From the NCBI GenBank assembly GCA_027622555.1, contig JAQBYJ010000052.1, positions 1 through 39,058 on the forward strand: DNA of 39,058 bases, given 5' to 3'. The notes beneath the pieces are model-generated. The model was given only the letters and a program-made list of their open reading frames with translations. It searched no databases and was not told the origin of the DNA. Below, one piece after another: positions 21,201-29,908 of the stretch. Origin of the DNA: Verrucomicrobiota bacterium. Its GTDB lineage: Bacteria; Verrucomicrobiota; Verrucomicrobiia; Opitutales; UBA2995. Position numbers and translations under genes: made by a program. How positions within the stretch are numbered: position 1 is the stretch's first letter; each line of letters starts with the position of its first letter.

Positions 21201-21535
21201 AGACGGAAAAATCGTGATTCACCGTAATAATCTAGTTCAATGCGATTCTGATTTCCTCCGGTTTGAATTTGCTGATTCACCTTGGACCAGCTTGCAGTTG
21301 TGAGTTCAGTCGAAGTGTCCAGCTCGTATTCCTCAGGGGATACCGGCCAGGTCAACTCGATGGATTCTTCCGTCAAGAGCTCGATCTTAATCTGCGTGTC
21401 TGCCTGTTGCCCGATGAGAAAAGAATCACTGAATGCAGCTAAAAGTATTAATAAAATAACCGAGCAACTAATTGTTAATTTATGTGACAAAATTCTGCAG
21501 TAATTGCATTTAAAAGAAAAAGACTTTGTTTCCAT
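15263..21535 (-). CDS. Giant secreted protein (Ig-like, CNA-B-like, Cys-rich, TSP3, LVIVD propeller, beta-solenoid)
   Basis: A 2090-residue exported protein; the signal peptide has its hydrophobic core at about residues 22-42. Domain order: Ig-like (Big_5 type) about 120-230; CNA-B/carboxypeptidase-regulatory fold 242-302; a module with VPAGALFDQDGTRGG and ALWSFNHDTGYWE, 376-501; a glycine-then-charged linker followed by a region of ten cysteines, about 505-640; a mainly helical stretch to about 790; calcium-binding thrombospondin-3-like repeats (DSDNDGLSD, DTDADGVSD) about 899-945; LVIVD-type propeller repeats (IKLIDVSN, LAFVDISNPSEP, YSILDVSNPSQP) about 955-1262; Ig-like; a second Big_5 at 1352-1472; a long beta-solenoid of N/G-rich repeats about 1480-2000; and a beta C-terminus. 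It is likely a cell-surface or secreted adhesin-like protein. It converges on the DUF1501 gene with a 44-base gap. No catalytic motif was seen. Confidence 0.92.
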   Translation of the reverse strand: METKSFSFKCNYCRILSHKLTISCSVILLILLAAFSDSFLIGQQADTQIKIELLTEESIELTWPVSPEEYELDTSTELTTASWSKVNQQIQTGGNQNRIELDYYGESRFFRLREVEPKLLGITSSSPSSRDASVAVTRETVVRFSRPLHPDSVVTSAHFFARAGGDDLPARIHLSADRRSVTLFYAENLPGNARVDVVFNGTGLKDDLGRIIDADGDGQPGGSIEFQFNTLGLQPLEGTAVVGNVYASELGAGNGETVDTPLEGVTIFLDGLEQTINTTTDSEGYFKLEPVPAGEFFVHIYGRTAVGSDYPDGAYYATVGKSWNSVPGRDDNLAGGTGNIYLPLIYGNSLHAVSETEDTEITFTDDIIQDFPELDGVSITVPAGALFDQDGTRGGMVGIAPVAPDRLPEPLPDGLNFPLVITVQTNDRENFDIPVPVRFPNLPDSVTGETLSPGAKTALWSFNHDTGYWESVGMMTISADGLYAVSDPGSGILAPGWHGVGSGSGGGGPRPRKKKDPEPEDPFPDREDDDPDDCTKEIICTEIVSERNLAHCLLECTGNVLDQIFGDDKTERSPMELGLCTGNALTCKDQWETLEEVVDSDRWDNSLTSDQTSCMDECMTPTAATFPVIVPCEGFFDPCPEMLVFSPTEMAFLQSAGVVFGLEELETQILPDWIAEQKAIWKAEADYFSLVFGTPKIAQTDPLELELLRAFFNRFGEITSSDSEEGIIISTSERTGLLELPRVSQFSDPEWMTLLERMELMRNNALPPEEYDEAAIKAAAEYANDVTQLLINRGWERREDGLIFGLARLSLELAPEVGSEEFPARGHHYLIRSFDSGFDRRGRLSSNGSIEGVIFAPNEYHMIAYVDPVTLNVGAATFFSNSTGNTTIIPTAPLIPSSSNDSDNDGLSDIAEQVIGTLANNPDTDADGVSDGIEVQMGSDPLDGIPVSTGIIASIGTTDETTDVVVEGNIAVVADGENGIKLIDVSNFFSPIVLSEFPLPGTAKHVAISGNHVIVGLGNQQLAFVDISNPSEPIISQVTKVPGDVKFTVTQGNYGYVSMGLLNSQYHLIKYDLELGTEIWRWTTELPLGDIALSRGIVYALSTISLEILEDSLNNPTEVVSFPVEAPSSQRVNGRTLFVGGDYAYIGYNTGYSILDVSNPSQPILVGEPQQPQPPMVDIVASGSGLIFSSNIISLGNPRLTLGVYNVSDPTNVNSLVTQIVTPGVPLAIQQHRGVILVADSQAGLQIVNFISPDLAGVAPEVSLEAGFSLNPAEAQSNSETWIGINAADDVQVRDVELYIDGAATASYTNFPYNFNFITPQLTQSKTNFTVQAKATDMAGSFTWTDLIEVDLIDTLPPQFSEMEPDNGSVLQTEILSTISVRFNEQPNTETINGQSFRLFEAGPDETLNTPDDVLINSVIDFDANSLIATLSPSGALEAGLYRVSLSTEVSDVFGNSLTEALVWEFEVRDPNEWINGAGGSWAVGGNWSNGSIKGQDNLIIDIPNEDAPTQISSGTFSITSLLSEEDFTLTVGTLNVAEEATINGNFTWTSQSALGGGGTTMANGGMLIDGLNSHLLNDHWLVNNGLAQWTNGAIYLGHSQSLFMNSTGATLELLNESYTVIGDSGNFDPLGVINDGALIKNSESGLRIANLSFENNGTIDVKLGELEIFGGGYFGEGSIVVRTGATLHFSTGLFSDFAGSILGGSLMLEEAGTLKLVEGFVSSLGSDIAGDGDVVLKIAQSKGVEIFGNYDVGTTSFEGGPAAFHSLAKSNSAQIIHPSVELVGAGIFESTSDFLWTTGKMAGRGTTRIRGTLRMEFNQEFSDRALRLENRTLEIIGEAIGSPGVSIEPKASTTSRIHVLPGAVWRQTDDFGIEGDSTGEDWLFTNDGSFIKEGALNGEFNIHFLNSGLIEIKEGTLLIVGDFQQTAGEIRLSESNLQAWSLNGGVRLQGGSITGTGEFGFHQFSTFSDVENSGGAISPGDNANSGTVTIKGEYMQSGSGSIAIDIFGLPEEAGPDKVTVSRGAVLGGILEIRIAEGFVPAIGASYTILDGTSRTGEFGTVTGLEISADRKFEVVYTATAVQINVVSIP

Positions 21536-21662
21536 ATTATGAAGCTAAACGAACAAATTCCTCATTGTTGAATTCTTTGGTTCTATAACAAAATAGACCT
21601 ATTTTAGGTGATGGAAAACAAAGTTATAAAATGCATTTCTTTATCACCTCACATTTTTTAAA

Positions 21663-22847
21663 CTAAGGCACTAACACCCGGTAAAAACGCCCGTCTATAT
21701 TTGCAACAGAGTCTGAAAAAGAAATCTCTTCTTCAGATGCTTCTAGAGATAATGAGGTCAACCATTCATCTAGATTTGCAGAATGCTGAACTTCATACTG
21801 GGTTCCAATTTTGCTGTTAAACTCAAAACGAAAACTATTTTCCTCGAGCCGAATATTTTTCAAAACAATCTCAATCGGTGGCGGTGCGACCACATTGGAC
21901 CGCAAAATAGTGCCTCCCGTACCTACAACCACAAAGCGTTCTCCATCGAAAGTGACACCAAAAAATTGATCATTCTTAATAGTGTTTGTCTGGCGAACCC
22001 AATTCGAACCATCTGCGGATGACCACAGTTCTGATCCGTTTGGCGAGCCGAATCCTGCTATATCTCCTACAGCGACAAACTGACCATTTCCCCAGGCTAC
22101 TCCATATAGTGCTTTAAATCCTCCAGCGAGATTTTGTTCGGTCCAAGTAGTACCATTGGATGAAGTAAGAACAGTTCCATTTAAGCTGGATGCCACGAAA
22201 ACTCCATTGCCGTAGGTGACGGATACCAGGGCATCGTTTGTTTGATCCGGAAGGAGAGTCCAGGTTATCGCATCTGGTGACGTCAGAATATCACCGCCAT
22301 GACCTACGGCCACAAATAGGCTGTTTCCATAGGTCGCAGCGTTCAAGCGCGCGGAATTGAATCTTTCCCGCCTCGTGAATGTCTGTCCATCCGCAGAAGT
22401 CCATATAGCTCCAAACGTGCCCGTAACTACAAAGAGTCCATTACCGTAAAATACACCATAAATGGTTTCGCCGGTTCCTACCGCTGCCGCCTCCCAGGTG
22501 ATTCCGTCGGTGGAGCTGAGGATTGGGGTGTCCTTCCCTACCGCTACAAACCTGCCATTTCCATAGGCGATTCCGGTATACTCGGCGAAATTTCCATGGG
22601 TGCGTGCTGTCCAAACGACACCATCCGGTGAAGTGGCCACAAGACCACCAAAACCAACTGCAACGAATTGATCTCCACCAAATGTAACAGCATTAATGTT
22701 GGTATCGAATTGGTTGGCCGCGACCTGCGTCCATTCGTCGACAGCTTGGATCCAAACCGGAAACAGGCTAGCGATTATGACTACAATTTAAAAAGTAGGT
22801 TTTAAACGAAGACAAGAAGTCTTAAAAAAGCTAAGAGCTGCATTCAT
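21663..22847 (-). pseudogene. Seven-bladed propeller protein with in-frame TAA inside its signal peptide
   Basis: The continuous frame from a GTG at 22640 gives 325 residues of about 40-residue repeats (YGNGxFVAVG ... SSxDGxTW), like a YCF48/BNR-type propeller, followed by a C-terminal domain ending GRFYRVLVP. Reading further upstream in the same frame adds one more complete repeat (VDEWTQVAANQ to FGGLVATSPDG), a hydrophobic signal core (IVVIIASLFPVWIQA) and an ATG at 22847. That makes exactly seven blades and a normal signal peptide, but codon 20 is TAA (22790-22788). The GTG at 22640 would leave six blades and no export signal. The original gene therefore almost certainly began at 22847 and has a nonsense change, unless the stop is read through or is a sequence error. 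Function unknown; probably an extracellular protein related to the neighbouring giant proteins. Confidence 0.8.
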
Positions 22848-23148
22848 GATGAGGATTTTTTTAAAAATAATACAAATGTAATGGAAGGGGGTCAATTCAA
22901 ATTACTACAACAAAACCCTGAACCTTATGCGCATGTTTATACTATTCAATGAGATGTCATACCCCTATATTGTACTAAATATTATCACAAAATTCCGGCT
23001 TAAAAAGCCAGGGAATATTATTTATGCATTCGTTTTAGTATGGCATCATAAGATGAGTAAATGCAGTTTGGAAAACACAATCAGGAAATATAGAAAAAGC
23101 CTTTGGAGTGAAGAGATTGGGTAATCATCCTAGGAAAAGCTGATCGCC
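22848..23148. other. Intergenic stretch without a recognisable gene
   Basis: About 300 AT-rich bases between the propeller gene and the sulfatase remnant. I translated the longer frames and found nothing resembling the missing N-terminal half of the sulfatase. A short palindrome, GGCTT-AAA-AAGCC, lies near 22998-23010 but has no T-run. It is probably degraded DNA. Confidence 0.5.
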
Positions 23149-23832
23149 TTGTTGAGGAATGACAAAGATTTGACTCAACCGGGTAAGGCCAAGATTGGCG
23201 GGACAGAGAATTCGGACGTTCAGGGAATGAACATTGAAGTCCTGCCTTCCTATAAAGACTGTCATCCTAAAGAAGAGGCAGTTCAGTGGATAACAGAGAA
23301 CAAGGAACAGCCCTTTTTTCTATACCTGGCTCATAATATGCCCCATGCGCCGATATTTGCATCCAATGAGTTTCAGGGGCGCAGCGAAGGTGGACGCTTG
23401 GGAGATGTGGCAGAAGAGATCGACTGGTCTGTCAGATTACAAACACGCTGAAAGAGCTCGGAATAGAAAAAGATACACTAGTGATATTTACCAGCGACAA
23501 TGGACCCTGGACCATGTTTGAACAACACGGTGGAACAGCCGCTTTCAAAGGACCCGACCGGAGTTTTAATTAACAGTGAAGCTGGCCCAAGAGAAGAATG
23601 GTTCTATGGCATTGGCTCTATTGCGTATCGATCGGGTAATTACAAAATACATCTCAGTTCGAAAGATCGTTCCTCAAATCCAGACACGCGGGCACGCGAA
23701 TCGATGAAGACTTATGATCCGCCACTCTTGTTCGATTTATCGAAAGACATCGGCGAGCAGCACAAAATAAATGCCGAACACCCGGAAGTGGTCGAACGTC
23801 TGCTGCAGGAGTTGAATGCGTACCGAAACTAA
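23149..23832 (+). pseudogene. Sulfatase remnant (N-terminus lost, frameshift, internal deletion)
   Basis: Three frames read in order give pieces of one family-S1 sulfatase. Piece one contains ENKEQPFFLYLAHNMPHAPIFAS and LGDVAEEIDWSV, the middle of a sulfatase. At about 23432 the frame moves, and the second frame continues with QITNTLKELG, TLVIFTSDNGPW and HGGTAAFKGPD to a stop at 23573. The third frame continues with PREEWFYGIGS, GNYKIHLSSK and LLFDLSKDIGEQHKINAEHPEVVERL, the C-terminus. The catalytic N-terminal half with the CxPxR formylglycine motif is absent, and the segment between GGTAAFKG and PREEWFYG (normally about 100 residues with TWEGG and the PT/LDG motifs) is missing. It cannot be an active sulfatase. 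The remaining similarity is to the same type of enzyme as the fused sulfatase at 31 kb. Confidence 0.88.
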
Positions 23833-23982
23833 TCCGATCCTGTTACCTGCATCACCAATGGACTAAAGCAAGCAAGTAACGTCCTGTTTTCTGTCTGAGC
23901 TTTATGAGTCCTAAATAGCGGAGGAGAAACATAATGCTTTTCTAAATAACCATGATTTTCCTGAAACGAACGTAATTGCCAC

Positions 23983-25296
23983 TTAGGCCAATTTCCAGTC
24001 ATCGTGTTGCTTAACGGTCAATTTGGAATTCGCCTCTTCATCGTTCTTAAAGCGTTCTTTCTTCGGATCCCATGTGACCTTGCGCTGAAGATCGGCAGCA
24101 ATAACGCCCATATGTAAAGTTGTGCTCAGCCTATGTAGTGTTTCAGCGGGATAGGTAGGTTCTTTGCCCGTGCGAATACTTGCCAAAAAGTTGGGATGTT
24201 CACGGGCTGGAAGCGGATAATGTTTAGAATTTCCCGTAGCGTATTTCTTTCGTAAAACAGTGGGATCGCTGGCATCAAATTGTCCGCGCCAACCGGTAAC
24301 TGAAACCCAACCTTTGGAACCGTAGAATCGTACATAAACATTTGCCCCAAGTCCTTCCTCTTTTGAAACATTGTGGAGTTGCATGGTTATACCGTTCGAA
24401 TACCGGTAATGAAGATCGTAGTTGGCTGGAATGTTGGACTGAGCTTTCTCGGTAACTTCAACTGCGGTCCCTTTTACTTCAAGCGCGCATTGGTGTCGAT
24501 CATCTGCAGCGAATTGAGCGGTATCCACCAGATGACATCCCCAATCGGTAATGATCCCTGTGGAGTAGTCCCGAATATAACGCCAATGCATGGGTTCGGT
24601 TCGGGTGGCTGTGTAAGGATGATAAGGAGCAGGCCCTAGCCACAATTTCCAATTGAGATCGTCTGGAACTGCCTGTTCCTCTTCCCAGGGATGAATTGCT
24701 CCTTCGGGGACTCCAACATCCATGTGGTGCAAATCACCAATAGCCCCATTGCGTACCCACTCAACCATACGGTGGTAATGAGTAAGTGACCGATCTTCCA
24801 AACCGGTTTGAAAAACCATGCCACTTTTCTTAACCGCATTTACGAGAATACGTCCCTCGCCAATCGTAAAGGTTGGTTTCTCGCAAAAAACATGTTTGCC
24901 GGCCTTTAATGCCATTAGCGACATAGTCGTATGCCAATGGTCAGGAGTGGAGATAACCACCGCATCGATACTTGGATCATCAATCACTTCGCGAAAATCC
25001 TGAACCGCACGACAATCAGTGTTGCCATATTCCTTATCGACGAGTTCCTTAGCTGCCTCCGCACGACCCATATAGACATCGCACACCACAACGCAGCGAC
25101 AGTCATCCTCGGTGAGAAAGGATTTCAAATTGAGGTCTACTCCCTGCCAACCCACACCAATAAATCCAAGAGTGATTTTCTTGGAAGGGGCATCCTTTCC
25201 CAGCAGTCCGGAACGGAGAACCATTGGGGCGGCACCGGCGGCCAGCATGGTTTTTAAAAAGGAACGTCGATCGGGTGTATGAGAATCTGTTTTCAT
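23983..25296 (-). CDS. Gfo/Idh/MocA family oxidoreductase, Tat-exported
   Basis: A 437-residue NAD(P)-dependent oxidoreductase of the Gfo/Idh/MocA family, which act on sugars, inositols and related compounds. It starts with a twin-arginine signal (DRRSFLKTMLAAGAAPMVL), so the enzyme is likely exported folded with cofactor. The Rossmann motif is GFIGVGWQG; the second family motif is STPDHWHTTMSLMALKAGKHVFCEKP, including the catalytic-lysine EKP. The C-terminal half has the usual alpha/beta domain (HHMDVGVPEG, WRYIRDYSTGIITDWGCHLVDTAQF, HPNFLASIRTGKEP). Length and motifs are normal, with no damage. It lies just downstream of the polysaccharide lyase on the same strand (60-base gap), which supports a role in processing sugars released by it; that is inference. 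Confidence 0.93.
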   Translation of the reverse strand: MKTDSHTPDRRSFLKTMLAAGAAPMVLRSGLLGKDAPSKKITLGFIGVGWQGVDLNLKSFLTEDDCRCVVVCDVYMGRAEAAKELVDKEYGNTDCRAVQDFREVIDDPSIDAVVISTPDHWHTTMSLMALKAGKHVFCEKPTFTIGEGRILVNAVKKSGMVFQTGLEDRSLTHYHRMVEWVRNGAIGDLHHMDVGVPEGAIHPWEEEQAVPDDLNWKLWLGPAPYHPYTATRTEPMHWRYIRDYSTGIITDWGCHLVDTAQFAADDRHQCALEVKGTAVEVTEKAQSNIPANYDLHYRYSNGITMQLHNVSKEEGLGANVYVRFYGSKGWVSVTGWRGQFDASDPTVLRKKYATGNSKHYPLPAREHPNFLASIRTGKEPTYPAETLHRLSTTLHMGVIAADLQRKVTWDPKKERFKNDEEANSKLTVKQHDDWKLA

Positions 25297-25356
25297 AGGT
25301 TGATAGCAAAGTTAACCGGGCTCTATGACCGGATCAAGCAGTTCATTGGCATATAA

Positions 25357-28163
25357 TCAATTATTGGAATGCAGACGATAGGCAACCATCATTGGTTTTC
25401 CAGCATAGACCTCCTCAGTAGAGTGAGTAAATGTGAGATGTGAGAAGCCTTCATCGGAATCGTATCTGCAGTTGGGCCCGGATAGCTTTTGATTAACTGA
25501 TACCAGGATAGTGGCATCCTCGGTCGAATGATTGGGATCGGTAACTGTTAACGTAAATCCTTCATCCGTTTCCCTGAGCATGACCAGAGCCGGTCGATTC
25601 ACGGACAATTGTATGGGAGTATCGGAGGTGGATGGAATGGCAATTTCACCAACTTCGTAGAATGCCACTTGAGAGATGTTCAGGGCTCTTTGTTGAACCG
25701 CCATCAGCTTTTCATCGTTCCGCAAAATAGCGATGGATCGATTCTCACCCAAACCATCCACATACTGTTCCACCTCTTCAGGAGTAGTATTTGGGAGAAC
25801 CATGTAACGATAGCTATCCCTTTGAGGAGTTGCTCCATGGTTTATAGCCAGCTGAAAAATCCTTTTACCCTTGGCTCTCGACTCGGCGGACAAACGAATA
25901 TTCACCGAATCATTCCCGGGTAGAATGACATAACCCACACTATCGTGAAAAAGTAGATTGGTTTTTTTATACCATACAAATCCAGGGTCTCGCCGATTCC
26001 TTTTGACGAAATGGTCATCGAGTTGCCTCCATCAACTTGATACTGAATATCACCTTTCCAGGCTATCTGGTTGAGGGTGGTCCATATCTCCCGATTGTCA
26101 CCCGGTCGCACGCGGCGAATGTTATTTCCCAAGGCAACAATTTCGTTTTCGAAAAAGAAGTAGCCTTTGTTGGCATTCACGGTGGAATAGTTCACCGAGT
26201 CATCGGAGTGATTTCGCTCATATTCGAAGGCCCCAAAGCCAAAGCGACCGTCGGAAACTACTCCGGCAAAGGTATTGGTTCCGCCCGCCCCACGAAAGGG
26301 AGAATCTGCGGCTAAAGGTAAAGCGTCGAGGCGTTGTTCCGCCGTGGTACCCGGGATGGCGTGCCAGTTGTATACATCGGAAAGCCCATTGTAATCGTCA
26401 TCATTCATCCGCACAAAAAGAGCGCCATCACCCAGATAGTAATAGGACCTTCGATCAACTCCCCGCTCAAGACCTCGCGAACGCGTCGAAATCATCTTGG
26501 CCGATGCAAAAAAATCCGGCCGACGATGAACCAGGTAGTCGATATTCCAGAAGGGCTGGTTCAGCGTCAGCTCGTCAACAAAGTGATTGTTTTCGAGTAT
26601 GGTTTTGAACTCCCTGAGTTCGTCTTCGCGGGAAATAACTGTATCGTTTGATTTGGCGGCCAGCAGTCCGGATGCTGCCAAAAGTAGGTTTCTTCCCCAC
26701 TTGCTCCGGTCGGGAAGCAGGCCTCCTACCGACATGTCGAGGTAGCCATTAAAGGTCAGGGGGCGGTAGGCGTCCAGGATTCGGTCGGCGATGGTGTTAT
26801 ACATGGCATCGCTGGCCTTGTAGCGGGTGTTTCTCAGGAAGTGAGCCATGGGAATGCTGTTTTCCACCAACCACTCCCACCCATAGGCATCGGCTGTAAA
26901 CTGGAGACCTACCCGTGGATGATGACATATGGTTCCGTCCGGGAAGAACCCGTTCCGATTGTCGTAGGTATCCATAAACACAAAGCCAGTTTCGATAAGT
27001 TTCATCACATCCCCAAGCGCTCCGTTTGGATAGTAGCCGGGAATACGGGGATCCACGGTATCGTACCACACGTCCTGATCGGTCAACGCCCGATTGTAGT
27101 CATGGGAAATAACCACCCTCGTGATCAGGGAGCGCATACGATGGTTTCGGTTGGCATTGCCAATAGCCGGACGCTCATACATCCGTTCGGCCCACATCAC
27201 ATCACAGACATCCAGAATGGCGTCGTAGACCTCGATAGCTTTTTGCCGGATTGAGTCCTCATCGCTCCTCATCTCCTCGCGGAGCAGGCGGAAGAACCGG
27301 ATGCCAATGCCGGCGATGAAATCGGAGTTACGCCATACATGCGTTTCAGCCCAGTCGGTCCTGTATTTTGCATTCTGTTCGGCATTTCGAATAATTCCCT
27401 TATAAAGCTGATCCTTGAGGTTTTCGTTTTTAAAATTAGCTGAATCCTTCCGGAGATAGGCGGTGGCAAGCTTGAGTAAACGCTCGGCGGATGCGCAGGT
27501 ATTTTCCCATCCGCGCTTTTCCATTCCCAGCGGTAAATCCCTGAAAGTGCCATCAGAGTTCATTTGATCCAGGATGGTTTTGATCTCATCATCTGTCTCC
27601 GAACTCGAGAGTCGTCGGTGTTGCGAAAACTCCCTTTCTTTCAGAGCAAGAAACGCGTCTGCAAGAGTCTGTTTAACCCGATGGATGCGATACTCCTGTT
27701 CATCGGAGGTGCCATCGGTAAACGTGGCCTTCACGCGCAGGGTGTAGTCAAGCTGTGTCAGTTTATCGGTAGCCACCTTGATGACTCCAAAGTGCTTTCC
27801 CCGAGAATTGACAAATGTCTCGATTGTGAATCGATCGCGTCCGGTTCCACCGACAATAACAAACTGGGCTTTTTCAAATGAGTTGTTCGCAAGATTTACC
27901 CGACCGACTACCTCCTCGCCAACTGCCGCACCTTCGAGGACTTCAAAAAAACTATCCGTAGCGCCAAGAAGGCTGTTCTTGGGCACAGCTGGATGAATTT
28001 TTCCAATCTGCTCCAGCTTGGGCAAACGCCCAGGATCCGAGTCGCTTTTTATGTTTAAACCGTACCCGCGATTGATGCTTTGCCCACCAACGTTCGAGAT
28101 GGCTACCAAGGTGAAGGCCGTCGTAATACACAAGATGGTCCGAATCATATTAATGCTGCACAT
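25357..28163 (-). CDS. Polysaccharide lyase family 8-like enzyme, split by a -1 frameshift
   Basis: Two overlapping frames form one enzyme: the upstream frame (about 750 residues, stop at 25902-25904) and a downstream frame to 25357. The N-terminus has a signal peptide (MIRTILCITTAFTLVAIS; ATG at 28163 or 28148) and a cadherin-like beta-sandwich (FFEVLEGAAVGEEVVGRVN ... YTLRVKATFTDGTS). The catalytic alpha-toroid follows, with NANRNHRMRS and GFFPDGTICHHPRV...YGWEWL, which line up with the Asn, His and Tyr region of PL8 hyaluronate/chondroitin/xanthan lyases; then the beta-domain with YNWHAIPGTT and FRGAGGTN. At A7 (25962-25968) the frame must step back one base to continue as LFHDSVGYVILPG, the typical central-to-C-terminal PL8 join. 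Substrate is probably a uronate-containing glycan. One missing or extra A explains the split; programmed -1 shifting at A-AAA-AAA is possible. Confidence 0.85.
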
Positions 28164-28276
28164 TCTTCTATGCAGCTTACCAATAGGCAACCAAGCTTAA
28201 CAGAATTTTATTGAAGGTTACTTCTTAAATATAAACCACTAGAAACTAGATTTTCTGAATACAAACACAACTGGTC

Positions 28277-29083
28277 CTAGTCGACACATCCGCCTTGGGC
28301 CAACAAGCGGAATATTGTCGGTTCACGGGCGGGCTTCGAGTATGAGGTTAAAGGGGTATCAGCCGCTTTGCGAAAACGGGTGAAACCTCCTTCGGTGACC
28401 ACTTCGCGCAGGCGTTTTTCTCCGGCCTGAGCACCAAGACCCAATCCTACCTCCTGGCTAATGCAGCTCGGTGTGCAGACCATAGTGGAAAAAGAATAAA
28501 ACGCACGACCGACGGGATTCAGGTTTTCCTGCAAGGTGTCGTGGGCAAAGGGCTCAACAATCATACAAGTTCCGTCAGGAGCTAATGCCTTGACGCAATG
28601 CGAGGCAGCCCCAACCGGATCTCCCATATCGTGCAAGCAATCAAAAAAAGTAATAAGATCATAATTTTCTCCAGGGAAATGTTTGGCGGTGGCCACCTGG
28701 AACGAAACATTTCTCAGACCGGCTTCCTCGGCATGTTGCCTGGCGTGGTCAATAGAAGGTTCGTGAAAATCAAATCCAACGAATTCAGAATTTGGGTACG
28801 CTTCAGCGAGAACCTTAGTGGAGGCACCATGCCCACAACCAATGTCAGCTACCTTTGCACCCGCTTTCAGTTTTACCTCGACTCCATCAAGTGCGGGTAT
28901 CCAGGAAGAAATAAGGTTGGCTTTATAGGAAGGCCGGAAAAACTTTTCTCCACCATTTTTTGCAAGTGATTTGTAGAGGCCAAGCCGGTCGCCTAGCAGT
29001 ACCAGAGGGGCCACCGCAGCGGCTCCCATTTCCGTAACCATTTTGCCGAGTAAGGTCTGTAGTTTTTCTTCGTTGATTTCCAT
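28277..29083 (-). CDS. SAM-dependent methyltransferase lacking its winged-helix domain
   Basis: A class I methyltransferase of 268 residues with a clear SAM site: VADIGCGHGAST (motif I, about residues 78-89), FVGFDFHEPSI (motif II), FFDCLHDMGDPVGAA and LAPDGTCMIVEPFA. The C-terminal part with NPVGRAFYSFSTMVCTPSCISQEVGLGLGAQAGE and GGFTRFR is a typical ending for this subfamily, whose members are usually about 350 residues. In those, LGDKLGLYKALA at the N-terminus is followed by a winged-helix dimerisation region of about 85 to 90 residues before FFRPGY. Here GLYKSLAKNGG runs straight into EKFFRPSY at about residue 44, so that region is deleted in frame. The Rossmann core is intact; activity is uncertain because the family dimerises through the missing part. 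The natural substrate is unknown. Confidence 0.85.
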   Translation of the reverse strand: MEINEEKLQTLLGKMVTEMGAAAVAPLVLLGDRLGLYKSLAKNGGEKFFRPSYKANLISSWIPALDGVEVKLKAGAKVADIGCGHGASTKVLAEAYPNSEFVGFDFHEPSIDHARQHAEEAGLRNVSFQVATAKHFPGENYDLITFFDCLHDMGDPVGAASHCVKALAPDGTCMIVEPFAHDTLQENLNPVGRAFYSFSTMVCTPSCISQEVGLGLGAQAGEKRLREVVTEGGFTRFRKAADTPLTSYSKPAREPTIFRLLAQGGCVD

Positions 29084-29137
29084 AATATGTTTGGGGTTCT
29101 ATTTAGTGGGTGAGGAAATTACTTAATGACTAAGGGG

Positions 29138-29908
29138 TTATTCCGGTTTGATGTTCTGGTTAACTCGGAAAAAGTTTTGAGAATCGTACTTTGCCTTGAT
29201 GGCTCCCAAACGGGAGTGATTAGCTCCATAAGTTGCCTGAATGCGCTCATCCCCTTCTTCCATGAGAAAGTTTATGTAGGTTCCTTCACAGGAATAGGGA
29301 TGAGTAGCTTCCCAATAATTTTTTGCCCAAGCCTTGACGGACTCTGCCTTAGCCGGATCGGAATCGACTCCGCCAATGACCATTGACCAAGTGGCATCAC
29401 GACGGCTCCAGGCCGTACCTTCAGATGCCACGCGATGAACAGCTGCATTTATGGGATATAAATGCATGACGCATAATTCACTGGGTGATCTGGCAGCTTG
29501 CTCAATGTGGGCTTCAATCGCCTCGTCAGAAAGCTCCCGAACAAAGTCGCCTTTCAAATACCACTGGAGACCTTTGATATAAATGGGATCAAACATGCTC
29601 TGCAGAACTGGCAGGGGTATTGTATCGATCACTTCAAAGAGCGGTTCAGGTAACTCGGTAACCATGGGAGCAATTGCTTTTGGTCCATCCTCTACCGGGC
29701 CGCTGTAGCAGGGTATTAACGCACAAACCTGGCGCCCCCAAAGCTCCTCCGGAAATGGTTCAGCAGATACAATCGACTTGAACCCAAAAAACACGTTTAG
29801 CTCCTCAGGTGCATCTTGAATAAAGTCGCGATACCACTGCATGATTTCCCGAGCGTGCTCGACCTCATACATTTTAAAACCGCCGTAGATATTTTTAACG
29901 GGATGCCC
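29138..29908 (-). pseudogene. C-terminal half of an FAD-linked (berberine-bridge type) oxidoreductase
   Basis: The 244 residues from the ATG at 29872 correspond to the substrate-binding and BBE C-terminal part of the FAD-binding PCMH/BBE oxidoreductase family; YDSQNFFRVNQNIKP at the end is the classic BBE tail and YPINAAVHRVASEGTAWSRRDATW is typical upstream. Family members are about 450 residues, and the N-terminal FAD-binding half with the covalent His is absent. The same frame is open for twelve more codons upstream (HPVKNIYGGFK), still matching the family, until a TGA at 29911-29909. There a different gene (the EF-hand fragment) begins on the opposite strand, so this is a rearrangement joint and not a start site. 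Without the FAD domain the product cannot be a normal oxidoreductase. Confidence 0.85.

Noticed and set aside
22998-23010. Palindrome GGCTTAAAAAGCC as a terminator
   Set aside because: Short stem and no following T-run on either strand.
22927-23124. A 65-codon frame upstream of the sulfatase remnant
   Set aside because: AT-rich, no motif, no ribosome site; does not resemble the missing sulfatase N-terminus or a transposase.
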